Below, in pieces: positions 1 to 8,773 of a DNA stretch of 58,394 nucleotides. Below the pieces are notes generated by a model, which saw only the letters and a program-made list of their open reading frames with translations, ran no database searches and was not told where the DNA came from. Position numbers and translations under genes: made by a program. Every line of letters starts with the position of its first letter. The stretch's first letter is position 1. Source of the DNA: Streptomyces ureilyticus (GTDB taxonomy: Bacteria; Actinomycetota; Actinomycetes; Streptomycetales; Streptomycetaceae); NCBI RefSeq assembly GCF_011045025.1, contig NZ_JAAKZX010000037.1:1-58394 (forward strand). The letters are read 5' to 3'.

Positions 1-128
1 GTGCGGTGGTGGGGACGGTGGCGGGGGTCGGGTACGGGGTGCTGATGCGCCGGTTGCCGGAGGAGGAGCCCTCCGCTCGGCGGTCGGAGGGCGGGGCGTC
101 GAAGCCCCTGCCCGAGCAGGCGGCATGA
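1..128 (+). CDS. C-terminal tail of a membrane protein (5' truncated by window edge)
   Basis: The frame beginning at base 3 is open to a TGA at 126-128 and encodes about 41 residues. It starts with a small hydrophobic, glycine-rich stretch that looks like the end of a transmembrane helix. This is followed by a short hydrophilic cytoplasm-like tail rich in Glu, Arg and Ser. Only the end of the gene is present, so the family cannot be named. The other two forward frames give low-complexity glycine/arginine products and are less credible. Confidence 0.45.
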   Translation, partial: AVVGTVAGVGYGVLMRRLPEEEPSARRSEGGASKPLPEQAA

Positions 129-265
129 CCTCATCGGTCCGGTAGGCGCGTACGTGATCACGATCAGCGGGGAAGTTCCCGGATGAGGTGAACGATCCGC
201 TGCTCTCGGACCTTCGCGGCGCATCCCGCGTAGCGTGGTTACAGGACTTTCTCGCGGGGGTGACC

Positions 266-1480
266 ATGCAGTCCCACGAAGAACCCGGCATCGGAGACCG
301 GATCGCCCGGCTGCGCATGCGACGGAAACTGACGCAGGAAGGGCTCGCCGAACGTGCGGGACTCTCCGTCGATGTCGTCCGCAAGCTGGAACAGGGAGTT
401 CGGCAGACCGCCCGCCTCACCACACTCAACGCGCTGGCGCGCGCTCTGGACGTGGAACCGTCCACGCTCGTCGGGCAGCCCGCCACCTTCGAGGTGCGCG
501 ATGAAGAAGATCAGCCCTCTGTCCTCGCTCTGTGACAGGCCGTCTCTCCCGTATCCGATCTGCTCGGCGAAGAGGCAGACCCCGAGGATCCTCCCTCGAT
601 CGAAGGGTTGCAGGCCTCGCTGCAGTCCACCGAGCGCATTCGGCGCGAGGGACGCATGGGGGAAATCGGTTCTCTGCTGCCGCAGTTGATCCGAGATGCG
701 AAAGCCGCAGCTCGAACTCACGGCGGCAGTCAGGCTGCTGCGGCTCAATCCGTCCTTGCTGAGGCCTATCAGGTCGCCGCCACCACTCTGACAGCGCTCG
801 GCAAGGAAGACGCCGCCTTCACTGCCCTCGAGCGTTCAATGGAGGCCGCTCGGCATGGAGATGACCCACATCTCGAAACGGTGGGATTCTCCAGCCTCGC
901 CTGGGTCCTCACCAAGCAAGGCCGTCTGGCGGACGCCGAGCGCGTCGCGACTACAGCGGCCGAGCGCATCGAACCCAAATTCCGGTCTCAGCCCATCGAA
1001 CTCGCGCTCTGGGGAATCCTCTTGCTCCGCGCCGCGACCGCAGCCGTACGGCTGGAACGGCGGGACACGGTCCGAGATCTTCTGAACATGGCCAGTGCGG
1101 CGGCTGCCCGGATCGGCACAGACCGGATCGACTACGCCACACCGTTCGGCCCGACCAACGCCGGTGTGGCCAAGGTCAACTTCCTTGTGGAGATGGGAGA
1201 GGGCTCGGACGCGCTACGCGTAGCCCGAGCCGTACCTGATCTGGCGTCACTGCCGCCGACATGGCGCGCGCGGTTCCATGTCGACCGGGCGCTTGCATAC
1301 GCCGACCTGAACAAGGACGACGGTGCGTGCCAGGCATTGCTCACTGCCGAGCACACCGCTCCCGAGTGGATGCGCTACCACTCCACGAGTCGTCGCTTGG
1401 TTGCCGAACTACGCAACCGGGAGCGTCACCGTACCTCCCCCATCACGGAACTTGCGGACCGCTTGGACCTCGACCAGTAG
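266..1480 (+). pseudogene. XRE-family HTH / TPR-like regulator interrupted by an in-frame TGA
   Basis: An N-terminal helix-turn-helix (about residues 8-65, GDRIARLRMRRKLTQEGLAE) is followed by a short linker and then TPR-like alpha-helical repeats to the stop at 1480. This is the usual architecture of the ~400-residue Streptomyces XRE regulators. The reading frame is continuous except for TGA at 533-535, codon 90. The residues on both sides of the stop (QPSVLAL, then QAVSPVSDLLGEE) read as one linker, so a CGA-to-TGA change is the simplest cause. The ATG at 266 is preferred (GGGGG five bases upstream), with GTG 260 or 188 as alternatives. It could be a true pseudogene, a readthrough gene or a sequencing error. 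The downstream small ORFs are the usual neighbours of this regulator type. Confidence 0.7.
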
Positions 1481-1638
1481 GACGCCCTGTCCTAGCGGCC
1501 CCTCACAGTGACACGACTCGTCACTGTCCGTACCAGCTCGCTCTCTCCAGCGTTACAGCGCCGTCAGACATGGCGGACCCCCGCAACCGCGCTGCATGCG
1601 GTCCGGGGGCAAGGCCCACCTGAAGAAAGCAGGCAGAC

Positions 1639-1977
1639 ATGCCGCACTTTATCGCCGTCCTCTGCACGCAGTTGCTGAGACTGCTGTTGCCCGCGCACGG
1701 CCGACACCGCGCGGTCCCACGCCCTGTCGACGACCCGCCCGAGGTGTCCCATGCGCCCCGGAGCGGATGCGCACCCGTACGCCACTGGCCTCATCGCCCC
1801 CGCTGCACCCTCCTCCGGGGCGAGGGCTCCCCCCTCGTACGCCCCTACGTCCTCTCCCTCGACGAGTGGCGGCACGAAAGGCGGCAGCAACGCCAGCGCC
1901 GTCGCACCCTCTGGCTCGCCGTGCACGGCATCGACATCGGCCCACGCCGGATCCACGGAGTGAAGGTGGCCGCGTAA
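1639..1977 (+). CDS. conserved Streptomyces hypothetical protein, basic C-terminus
   Basis: A 112-residue product of unknown function. The first half is proline/arginine rich and poorly defined. The second half, starting near residue 65 (PLVRPYVLSLDEWRHERRQ) and ending LWLAVHGIDIGPRRIHG, is a pattern I recognise from small conserved ORFs found downstream of XRE regulators in Streptomyces. It has no membrane segment and is strongly basic. Its TAA stop shares one base with the ATG of the next gene (TAATG at 1975-1979), so the two are probably co-translated. The function is unknown. Confidence 0.6.
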   Translation: MPHFIAVLCTQLLRLLLPAHGRHRAVPRPVDDPPEVSHAPRSGCAPVRHWPHRPRCTLLRGEGSPLVRPYVLSLDEWRHERRQQRQRRRTLWLAVHGIDIGPRRIHGVKVAA

Positions 1978-2405
1978 TGGACAACCTCGCGCGCACCACC
2001 ACCCGCCTCCTCCCCTGGTCCGGCGCAGACGGGAAACCCTGCTATCTCCTCTCCGACGGCAGCGGCAGCGGCTACCTCTCCCGGATCGCCGACGACATCG
2101 AGTCCGTTCAGCTCGGCATGGGTAATGAACTGCTCGGCCACGCCCAGGAGTTGATCAAAGACCCGAAGGTAGGGCCCGCAGAACTCCGGTACCTCTCCGC
2201 CCGGCTGACCGAGTCCCTGCACGACGTCCTCCGCGTCGCCGAGAGCCGTGGCGCCCGACTGCCGGCACCCGACAACTGCGACGCCGGGCGGCTCCTGCCA
2301 GCCCGGCCGACCGCCTCACCTTCGACGCGGCCATCATCGAAACCGGACGTGGTCTCCTACCGCCTCGCCCAGACCCGGGCACGAGCCGGTGCGACAGCTG
2401 CCTAA
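1977..2405 (+). CDS. conserved Streptomyces hypothetical protein
   Basis: This 142-residue protein starts MDNLARTTTRLLPWSGADGK. That N-terminus is recognisable from a conserved Streptomyces family usually encoded beside XRE regulators. The central part (about residues 25-95, with SYLSRIADDIE-like and RYLSARLTESLHDVLRVAE helices) is predicted alpha-helical. After about residue 105 the sequence becomes Pro/Ser/Thr/Arg-rich, unlike the front half, so the C-terminus may have been altered by a frameshift. It starts within the stop of the preceding ORF (TAATG) and its end overlaps the convergent methyltransferase by four bases. No biochemical role can be assigned. Confidence 0.6.
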   Translation: MDNLARTTTRLLPWSGADGKPCYLLSDGSGSGYLSRIADDIESVQLGMGNELLGHAQELIKDPKVGPAELRYLSARLTESLHDVLRVAESRGARLPAPDNCDAGRLLPARPTASPSTRPSSKPDVVSYRLAQTRARAGATAA

Positions 2406-3205
2406 GAGTCCAAGTCCCCAACCTGTCCCACGAGCATGGAAACCCTCACATGCTCAGTGAACCGCTCGTCCGCGGGAAGTGCTTGCCGGATACGTTCGGC
2501 GAAGACGACGCGGTCGTCCGGTCCGGGCAACTGATCCTCGGGGATTGCCGAACACACTCCGCCGAACAGCTGATCGAAGCTCAGCTCACCGCTGTATTCG
2601 ACCGCCAGTTCCCGCACATCGACGAAACCCGCGCACTTCAGAGCCTGGGCGTATCTCAGCCTGTCGTGGCTGCTGGTGCCGCAGGACGCTTCCAGCGTGG
2701 TGCCGAACCACCCTTCCAGACACCCGCGCAGGGCACGGGACCATGCGGTGTCCTGGAGCCACAGCGGCGTTCCGTTCGAAATCACCGCGATGCCTCCACC
2801 TCTGCGGAGCATCGGGGTCACAGCGCGGAAGAGTTCGTCGTGCTGCATCCAGTGAAGCGCCTGTCCGATGACCGTCAGCGCCAGCGACCGCTCTCCCATC
2901 AGCGCCCTCAGTGCCGGAACGTCGGTGTCGGCACCGAGCATCCAGGTCGCGTTCCGGATCCCCTGGTCATCGGCTGCGTCCCGGGCCAGCCGCAGCATGT
3001 CCGGCTCGGGGTCCATTCCCACCACGGAACGAACCCGGGAAGCGAAGGGAAGGGCGAGCTGGCCAGTGCCACACCCCACGTCGAGCACGACATCGGCTTC
3101 CGACAACTCGAAGGCTTCTTGCAAGGCATCGAAAACCTGGGAGGGGTACCCACGCCGGAACTCTGCGTAGTACTCGGCCACAGCGCCACTGAATCCCACC
3201 GTCAT
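2402..3205 (-). CDS. class I SAM-dependent methyltransferase
   Basis: A 267-residue protein with a Rossmann methyltransferase core. Motif I is VVLDVGCGTGQLALPFA near residue 40, the acidic ribose-binding residue is in VVGMDPEPDM, and the later strand ALTVIGQALHWM is typical of the UbiE/SmtA-like group. The N-terminus (FSGAVAEYYAEFRRGYP) matches methyltransferases that act on small molecules. The ATG at 3205 is preceded by a G-rich ribosome binding site. The substrate is unknown. It converges on the small ORF ending at 2405, overlapping it by four bases. Confidence 0.85.
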   Translation of the reverse strand: MTVGFSGAVAEYYAEFRRGYPSQVFDALQEAFELSEADVVLDVGCGTGQLALPFASRVRSVVGMDPEPDMLRLARDAADDQGIRNATWMLGADTDVPALRALMGERSLALTVIGQALHWMQHDELFRAVTPMLRRGGGIAVISNGTPLWLQDTAWSRALRGCLEGWFGTTLEASCGTSSHDRLRYAQALKCAGFVDVRELAVEYSGELSFDQLFGGVCSAIPEDQLPGPDDRVVFAERIRQALPADERFTEHVRVSMLVGQVGDLDS

Positions 3206-3728
3206 GCCCCCCCACCCTGCGGGGCTTCCGCCACACCGGAAAGCTCTCGCACCGGATGATCGCTATCCGCTGAACCTGAGACCGAGCCCCCGACGACCTG
3301 GTGCCCGCATGCCTTCCCCGCCCAGCCCGCAGACCGAGTGACATCGAAACTCGCCGATATTCAGAGGTTTACAGGCTCTCGGGATGACATCCGAACTCAT
3401 CGGCAAGCGACATTCGTTGTCCCGACGGACCTGGGCTTTCGGCCCGTTGCCCCTGTTCGCCACGCACGGCTCGGGTATGCGCATTTGGCGCACCCCGCAG
3501 CACACCCGGTTCGACTCCCTCAGATGTACGGCGCCACGCCCCGCGAATGGCGGCAGCTCGCTCACCATCGGGCCGCTCCCCCGGCCCCCGACGAGCCCTA
3601 GGCGCGGCCCCGGACGCCCGGCGCCCGGGACCCCTCCCCGCCTCAACGCCCCATAGTTCAGGCGCTGCTGGATGGCGGCTTGCGCCGGGGTGTCGGCGCT
3701 TACGGGAAAACGGGAAGGGTGAGGGCCC
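3206..3728. other. intergenic region without a credible gene
   Basis: About 520 bases between the methyltransferase start and the membrane protein gene. The open frames here are proline/arginine-rich shadows with no recognisable domain and no plausible ribosome binding site. I see no RNA gene, long repeat or strong terminator. The last ~30 bases carry the G-rich ribosome binding region of the gene at 3729. Confidence 0.5.
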
Positions 3729-4124
3729 ATGGTCACTGGAGCGCCGGCGCGTATGCCGGTCAATGTCAAGTTCGCCGTGGCGGGGGTGTGGATTCAGGCC
3801 TTCTTCAATGGCTTCGCCGGGTACTTCATCCTGTCCGAGGTGAACGACCGGCTCGACCACGGCCAGGACGTCGACGGTCTGATGCGGCCGCTGGCATACA
3901 TCTCCATCGCCGTGGCGCTCGTACTGGCCACCTGTGCCGCCCTGGCGCCGAAGCGGTACGGCTGGGTGCGTAACACCGTGCTCGTCATCGAGGTGTTCGC
4001 GGTGCTCAGCGGCCTGATCGGGCTGGCCGCCACCGCCACCCCCTCCTACGCCGTCGGCATGGCCCTCGCCCTCGGGATCGCGGCCGGGTTCAGCGGCGAG
4101 GGAGGGAAGTGGTTCGAGCGCTGA
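3729..4124 (+). CDS. small integral membrane protein, four predicted helices
   Basis: A 131-residue hydrophobic protein with helices at roughly residues 13-34, 50-70, 80-100 and 105-123. A charged loop follows the first helix (SEVNDRLDHGQDVDG), and the polar C-terminus EGGKWFER is probably cytoplasmic. The pattern is typical of conserved actinobacterial integral membrane proteins of unknown function. ATG 3729 has a GGGAAGGGTGAGGG ribosome binding region. No partner gene is apparent, because the next gene runs on the opposite strand. Confidence 0.75.
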   Translation: MVTGAPARMPVNVKFAVAGVWIQAFFNGFAGYFILSEVNDRLDHGQDVDGLMRPLAYISIAVALVLATCAALAPKRYGWVRNTVLVIEVFAVLSGLIGLAATATPSYAVGMALALGIAAGFSGEGGKWFER

Positions 4125-4177
4125 GGGCCGGGGCCAGGGCCAGGGTTAGAGCCGGCAACGGGACCAGGTCCAGGACT

Positions 4178-4639
4178 TCAGGGGTGCATTCGCGCTCCCT
4201 TCACCACCTTGTCCACGCCGTTGCGCGGCCCGTACACCGCGAGGCCCACCAGGTCCAACTCCCCTGTGGGGACGGCCCGTACGGCCGCGCGGTTGTCCCG
4301 GTCGTTGCCCGTGGTGAACAGGTCCGACGTGAAGAGCGAGCGGGGCAGTGCGCGGGTGAGGGCGCGGCTGTGGGCCGCGGTCAGGGTCTCCTTGGAGCCC
4401 TCGAAGACCATCACGGGCTGGCGGAACATCCGGAGGTACGGGGTTCCGTCGGCGTCCTCGTACGGCTCACCGACCACCTCGGGCAGCTCGGTGCCCAGGC
4501 CGCTGACCAGGAAGGCGGTCACATTCAGGCGCTGCCAGGACTCCAGGTCGTCCCGCAGGAGCACGGCGATCTTGGTCTCGGTGGGGGTCCCCCCGCTCGA
4601 GCGAAGCCGAGAGTGGGGGAGGATTGGTTCGTTGTTCAT
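4178..4639 (-). CDS. DUF2000-family protein carrying a repeat-derived N-terminal insert
   Basis: A 153-residue protein. From about residue 22 (KIAVLLRDDLESWQRLNVTA) it matches the DUF2000 pattern of a small alpha/beta fold related to peptidyl-tRNA hydrolase-like proteins. Residues about 7-19 (LPHSRLRSSGGTP) are encoded by a dispersed Streptomyces repeat lying in frame in the gene (4581-4621). The gene starts at ATG 4639 and is divergent from an AraC regulator 49 bases away. DUF2000-AraC pairing is a familiar arrangement and suggests the AraC protein controls it. The enzymatic role is unknown. Confidence 0.8.
   Translation of the reverse strand: MNNEPILPHSRLRSSGGTPTETKIAVLLRDDLESWQRLNVTAFLVSGLGTELPEVVGEPYEDADGTPYLRMFRQPVMVFEGSKETLTAAHSRALTRALPRSLFTSDLFTTGNDRDNRAAVRAVPTGELDLVGLAVYGPRNGVDKVVKGARMHP
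4581..4621. repeat. dispersed repeat element inside the DUF2000 reading frame
   Basis: This ~41-base segment is almost the reverse complement of the element at 44766-44804. They differ mainly by a CGA present here and absent there. Both have a run of C, an ACTCTCGGCTTCGCT core and GCGGGGGGACCCCCA. The element is partly palindromic at the GGGGGTCCCCCC end. Here it is read through in frame, adding about 13 residues to the protein. Similar elements recur in Streptomyces genomes. Confidence 0.75.
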
Positions 4640-4688
4640 GGGACGAGACTGACGGCCGCCGTACGCCACGGTCTTGTACGTTTCTTGC

Positions 4689-5528
4689 ATGGTGTCCCGG
4701 CAGGAAGTGTCCGCCTGGCGCCCGCGTGTCCCGGGTGTCGTGGAGGTGTTCCACGCCCACTTCACGGAGTACGCGTATCCCATGCACGTACACGACGCGT
4801 GGACCCTCCTGATCGTCGACGACGGCGCCGTACGCTACGACCTCGACCGGCACGAGCACGGCACCCCGCACGACACGGTCACCCTGCTCCCGCCGCACGT
4901 GCCGCACAACGGCTCCCCCGCGACGCCGCACGGCTTCCGCAAGCGCGTCCTCTACCTGGACGCGACCCAGCTCGACGAGAGCTTCATCGGCCCGGCGGTG
5001 GACGGCCCCGACCTTGCGGATCCCGTACTGCGCACGCGAGTCGGGCAACTGCACTCGGCCCTGCGGCATCCCGGTGACGAGCTGGAGGCCGCGAGCCGGC
5101 TCGCGCTCATCGGCGAGCGGCTGCGCGGGCATCTGCGGCCCCGGCTGACCGGTCCGACCGGGGAACGGCCGTCGCCTGACCACGGCGTCGCGCACACGCT
5201 GCGCGAGCTCCTCGACGCCCGCCTCGTCCCGGGTATCGCCCTGGACGAGGCCGCGCGGCTGGTGCATGCCCATCCGGCCCATCTGGTACGGGCGTTCAGC
5301 GCGGCCTTCGGTATCGCCCCGCACCAGTACCTGATGTCACGCCGGGTCGACCGCGCCCGCCGACTGCTCCTCGGTGGTCACCCGCCGAGCGAGGTGGCCA
5401 CGGCGACCGGCTTCTACGACCAGTCCCATCTGACGCGTCATTTCAAGCGGCTGGTGGGTGTGACTCCGGGCCGGTACGCCCGCGTCGACCGACGTGGACC
5501 AGGAGTCAGTCGCCGCGCGGCTTCGTGA
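4689..5528 (+). CDS. AraC-family transcriptional regulator with cupin sensor domain
   Basis: A 279-residue protein with an N-terminal cupin-like arm (about 15-90: HAHFTEYAYPMHVHDAWTLL, HVPHNG) and a C-terminal double helix-turn-helix (about 180-270: LDEAARLVHAHPAHLVRAFS, then PPSEVATATGFYDQSHLTRH). The end, HFKRLVGVTPGRY, is the classic AraC signature. ATG 4689 lies six bases after TACGTT, so the mRNA may be leaderless. TTG 4674 is an alternative start. It is divergent from the DUF2000 gene, the likely target, and its 3' end overlaps the convergent YbjN gene by 23 bases. The inducer is unknown. Confidence 0.9.
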   Translation: MVSRQEVSAWRPRVPGVVEVFHAHFTEYAYPMHVHDAWTLLIVDDGAVRYDLDRHEHGTPHDTVTLLPPHVPHNGSPATPHGFRKRVLYLDATQLDESFIGPAVDGPDLADPVLRTRVGQLHSALRHPGDELEAASRLALIGERLRGHLRPRLTGPTGERPSPDHGVAHTLRELLDARLVPGIALDEAARLVHAHPAHLVRAFSAAFGIAPHQYLMSRRVDRARRLLLGGHPPSEVATATGFYDQSHLTRHFKRLVGVTPGRYARVDRRGPGVSRRAAS

Positions 5529-6006
5529 GGTGCGCGAACGCGTCCAGGTTGCGCGTCGATTCGCCGCGCGACACCCGCCAGGCGTACTCCTTGCGGATCG
5601 CGGACGCGAAACCGAGCTCAAGGAGGGTGTTGAAACCGCCGTCGGCTGCTTCCAGGACCGAGCCGAGCAGCCGGTCGATCTCCTCGGATGTGACGGCGGC
5701 CAGGGGGAGTTTGCCGGTCACGTAGACGTCGCCGAGCGGGTCGACGGCGTAACTGACGCCATAGAGCTTGAGGTTGCGCTCCAGGAGCCAGCGGTGGACG
5801 CCGGACTCGTTCTCGTCGGGGTGCCGGATCACGAAGGCGTTGAGGGACAGGGAGTGCCTGCCGACGATCAGTGAGACGGTCGTGGACAGTTTGCGGGTGC
5901 CGGGGAGCTTCACTACGTAGGTGCCGGGTTCGGGGCTCTCCCACTCGAGTTCGGCGTCCTTGAGGAAGCCCTCGACGACCTGTGCGGCCTGCCGTTCGTC
6001 AGCCAT
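5506..6006 (-). CDS. YbjN domain-containing protein
   Basis: A 166-residue protein with the YbjN/type III secretion chaperone-like fold. The pattern runs from an early helix ([15 protein letters not shown]), through [20 protein letters not shown], to [16 protein letters not shown] with the acidic [11 protein letters not shown] strand. The start ATG 6006 overlaps the mshA stop by eight bases, showing translational coupling. A YbjN gene directly behind mshA is a known actinobacterial arrangement. The function is probably chaperone-like or in stress, but no direct activity is known. Confidence 0.88.
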   Translation of the reverse strand: MADERQAAQVVEGFLKDAELEWESPEPGTYVVKLPGTRKLSTTVSLIVGRHSLSLNAFVIRHPDENESGVHRWLLERNLKLYGVSYAVDPLGDVYVTGKLPLAAVTSEEIDRLLGSVLEAADGGFNTLLELGFASAIRKEYAWRVSRGESTRNLDAFAHLTKPRGD

Positions 6007-7336
6007 GGTGGGAGCGTACGCGACGGCGGTGCTCGTGGACCGCGGCCGTGTAGACGTCCGCGGTGGCCGAGGCCGCGGTGTTCCAGCCGAAGGACTTGGC
6101 GTGCCAGGCGGCGGCCTCGCCCATCCGCTCCGGGAGCGCGGGGTTGTCGGCGAAATCACGCAGCACGCGCGCGTAGTCGACGGGATCGTGCCCGGGGACC
6201 AAAAAGCCGGTCTCCTTGTCGCGTACGGCGACGGGGAGCCCACCCACCGCGGCCGCGAGTACGGGGGTCCCGGTCGCCTGCGCCTCTACGGCGACGAGCC
6301 CGAACGACTCGTTGTAGGAGGGCATGACGAGGACGGAGGCGGCCCGGAACCAGTCCGCGAGCTTGTCCTGGCCGACGGGCGGGCGGAACCAGACGACGTC
6401 GGCGATGCCCAGGCGGGCGGCGAGTTTCTGCAGGCCTTCAGGCTTGGCGAGTCCGCTGCCGCTCGGACCGCCCACTACAGGGACGACGATTTTCGAGCGG
6501 AGCTCAGGGCGCTCCTGAAGGAGGACGGCTACGGCGCGCAGCAGTACGTCGGGGGCCTTCAGGGGCTGGATACGGCCCGCGAAGAGGGGGATCAGGGCGT
6601 CCTGCGGGAGCCCGAGGCGGGCACGGGCGGCGGCGCGGCCGTCGGCGGGGCGGAAGCGGTCGAGGTTCACGCCGGGGTGGACGACCGCGACCTTGCCGGG
6701 TTCGGCGTCGTAGTGGCGTACGAGTTCGTCGGCCTCTTCGGAGGTGTTGGCGATGAGGCGGTCGGCGGCGCGGACGATCTGGGTCTCGCCGATGACGCGG
6801 GCTGCGGGTTCGGGGGTGTCGCCCTCGGCCAGGGCGGCGTTCTTGACCTTCGCCATGGTGTGCATGGCGTGCACCAGGGGGGCGCCCCAGCGTTCGGCGG
6901 CCAGCCAGCCGACGTGGCCGGAGAGCCAGTAGTGCGAGTGCACCAGGTCGTAGTAGCCGGGGCGGTGACCGGCCCAGGCCTGCATCACGCCGTGCGTGAA
7001 GGCGCACAGCTGGGCGGGCAGGTCCTCCTTGGCGAGGCCTTCGAACGGGCCGGCGTCGACGTGGCGTACGAGGACGCCGGGCGCAAGTTCCACCTTGGGC
7101 GGCAGGCCGCCTGTGGTCGCGCGGGTGAAGATCTCGACCTCGATGTTGATCGCGGCGAGGCGCTGGGCCAGCTCCACGATGTAGACGTTCATGCCGCCGG
7201 CGTCGCCCGTGCCGGGCTGGTGCAGTGGCGAGGTGTGCACGGAGAGCATCGCGACGCGGCGTGGCCTGCGGTGCAGCCTGAGCCTCGGGGGCGTCGCCGC
7301 GGAGCGGCGCCCGAGCCTGCTCACGTACTGGCTCAC
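5999..7336 (-). CDS. mshA: D-inositol-3-phosphate glycosyltransferase (mycothiol biosynthesis)
   Basis: A GT4-family glycosyltransferase of 445 residues catalysing the first step of mycothiol synthesis: transfer of GlcNAc from UDP-GlcNAc to 1L-myo-inositol-1-phosphate. Hallmarks are the N-terminal acceptor loop [32 protein letters not shown], the [15 protein letters not shown] nucleotide-domain entry and the donor-binding EXXXXXXXE motif in [19 protein letters not shown]. The start is GTG 7336, preceded by a strong AAGGAGG, so an upstream in-frame start is not needed. The enzyme is cytoplasmic. It forms an operon with the YbjN gene. Confidence 0.96.
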   Translation of the reverse strand: MSQYVSRLGRRSAATPPRLRLHRRPRRVAMLSVHTSPLHQPGTGDAGGMNVYIVELAQRLAAINIEVEIFTRATTGGLPPKVELAPGVLVRHVDAGPFEGLAKEDLPAQLCAFTHGVMQAWAGHRPGYYDLVHSHYWLSGHVGWLAAERWGAPLVHAMHTMAKVKNAALAEGDTPEPAARVIGETQIVRAADRLIANTSEEADELVRHYDAEPGKVAVVHPGVNLDRFRPADGRAAARARLGLPQDALIPLFAGRIQPLKAPDVLLRAVAVLLQERPELRSKIVVPVVGGPSGSGLAKPEGLQKLAARLGIADVVWFRPPVGQDKLADWFRAASVLVMPSYNESFGLVAVEAQATGTPVLAAAVGGLPVAVRDKETGFLVPGHDPVDYARVLRDFADNPALPERMGEAAAWHAKSFGWNTAASATADVYTAAVHEHRRRVRSHHG

Positions 7337-7601
7337 GTGGCGTTCCTCCTTGCTGCGGGCATGCCGGACTGGAAGACCTGGAGTGCCCTCCAAAGCCGGA
7401 ACGCCGGAGCACCCCGTTCCATTTCCTCTTTACCGAATCATTGCCGAATCTCGCTCAACCGTTCGAGGTTGCCGTGCGTACAGGTGTTGGGTAGAGGCGG
7501 TAGCCGCCCCCCGGTGCACCGACCCCACTGCACCCAGGCCCGCCGTGTCTGGCCGCTACGCCCAGACCCCGTTGTCAGAGCCGCGCCCTACCCTCGTACG
7601 C

Positions 7602-8414
7602 ATGACATCCCGCGCAGCGCCCGCCCCCGTGGGAACGGTGACGCGCGGGACCACCAACCCCAACCGGCTGCGGCGCATGGACCGCTGGATCGCCGCCGCC
7701 CACGGCGCCGAGCTGCGCCGGGCCGGCGACGCGGTGGCGGTCGACCTCGGTTACGGAGCCGCGCACTGGACCCCGGCGGAACTCCTCCAGCGGCTGCGCA
7801 CCGTCGCTCCACGCACGCGCGTGGTCGGTGTCGAGATCGATCCGGCCCGGGTCGCGGCGGCGCGGCCGTACGAACGCGAGGGGCTCGCCTTCCGGCACGG
7901 CGGCTTCGAGATCCCGCTTCCGGAGCGGCCCTCACTGATCCGCGCGGCGAACGTACTGCGCCAGTACGAGGAGGCGGAGGTCGCCGACGTCTGGGCGCGA
8001 CTGTGCGCCCGCCTCGCGCCGGCGTCCGCCAACTCGCGCGGGGGGCTCCTCGTCGAGGGCACCTGCGACGAGATCGGCCGACGGCACGTCTGGGTCGCCC
8101 TCGGCGCCGAGGGCCCGCGCACCGTCACGTTCGCCACCCGCCTCGGCTCCCTGGACCACCCCTCCGACCTGGCCGAACGCCTCCCCAAGGCACTCATCCA
8201 CCGCAACGTCCCCGGCGAACCGGTGCACGCCTTCCTGCGCGACTTCGACCACGCCTGGGCGGCAGCGGCGCCCTACGCCTCGTACGGCGTCCGCCAGCGC
8301 TGGATACGGGCCGTACGCGATCTGTCGGCCGACTGGCCGGTGACGGATGGCGTGACGCGCTGGCGGCAGGGCGAAGTGACCGTGCGGTGGGGGGCGTTGG
8401 CGCCTCGCGGGTAG
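7602..8414 (+). CDS. class I SAM-dependent methyltransferase-like protein
   Basis: A 270-residue protein with the methyltransferase glycine motif AVDLGYGAAHWT near residue 48 and the acidic strand VVGVEIDPARV near residue 77. It also has a FRHGGFEIPL segment and IRAANVLRQYEEAEV. It is conserved beside mshA in Streptomyces genomes I know of and reads on the opposite strand from it. ATG 7602 has TACCCT seven bases upstream and no ribosome binding site, suggesting a leaderless mRNA. The substrate is unknown. Confidence 0.8.
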   Translation: MTSRAAPAPVGTVTRGTTNPNRLRRMDRWIAAAHGAELRRAGDAVAVDLGYGAAHWTPAELLQRLRTVAPRTRVVGVEIDPARVAAARPYEREGLAFRHGGFEIPLPERPSLIRAANVLRQYEEAEVADVWARLCARLAPASANSRGGLLVEGTCDEIGRRHVWVALGAEGPRTVTFATRLGSLDHPSDLAERLPKALIHRNVPGEPVHAFLRDFDHAWAAAAPYASYGVRQRWIRAVRDLSADWPVTDGVTRWRQGEVTVRWGALAPRG

Positions 8415-8773
8415 TCCCGGCCGCCACCCTCCGCGCCTTTCTCGTGAGCCCGCGCCCCTGAACCGGCGTGCGGTGTTGCGTCGTTGCGTCGTTGCGTCGT
8501 TGCGTCGTTGCGTCGTTGCGTCGGGAAGGATCTCCGAGAGTGACGGGAACGATCTCCGTGAGTCGTTCGTCACATGAGCGGGGAGATCATCGTCGAGTGG
8601 GCAGGCCCCGGGGGGAGTTGCCGAGTGGGCGGCGACCCGAGGGGAGTCGAGAGAGGCGACCTGAGGGGAGTTGGGGGAGTTCGCGTCTGCCTCTGTCGGA
8701 TTGCGGGGCGCCATGCCACCATCCCCCGAGGCACCCGTAAGTTACTGACGGTAAATCAGCTTGGGAGCGGAGT
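8415..8773. other. repeat-rich intergenic region upstream of NlpC/P60 gene
   Basis: There is no credible gene. The region holds an 8-base tandem array (8475-8522), two copies of a GATCTCCG-GAGT motif about 24 bases apart, and a degenerate run of AGGGGAGTYG-GGCGACC units around 8610-8680. I looked for the c-di-AMP (ydaO) riboswitch that precedes some Streptomyces wall-hydrolase genes and could not align its conserved segments. Confidence 0.45.
8475..8522. repeat. six perfect tandem copies of GTTGCGTC
   Basis: Six uninterrupted 8-base units run from 8475 to 8522 in the spacer between the methyltransferase stop and the NlpC/P60 gene. The unit length is not a multiple of three, the array lies outside coding sequence, and perfect conservation implies recent slippage. 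It is a likely variable-number locus. Confidence 0.95.

Noticed and set aside
3263..3860. Two minus-strand open frames between the methyltransferase and membrane gene
   Set aside because: They have Arg/Pro/Gly-rich products, no domain and no ribosome binding site, and overlap the real membrane gene.
5921..8461. Very long plus-strand open frame over mshA
   Set aside because: It has a low-complexity product and is a shadow of the high-GC codon use of mshA and its neighbours.
8415..8773. ydaO (c-di-AMP) riboswitch before the NlpC/P60 gene
   Set aside because: Short G-rich repeats are seen, but the conserved riboswitch segments could not be aligned by eye. A covariance model search would settle it.
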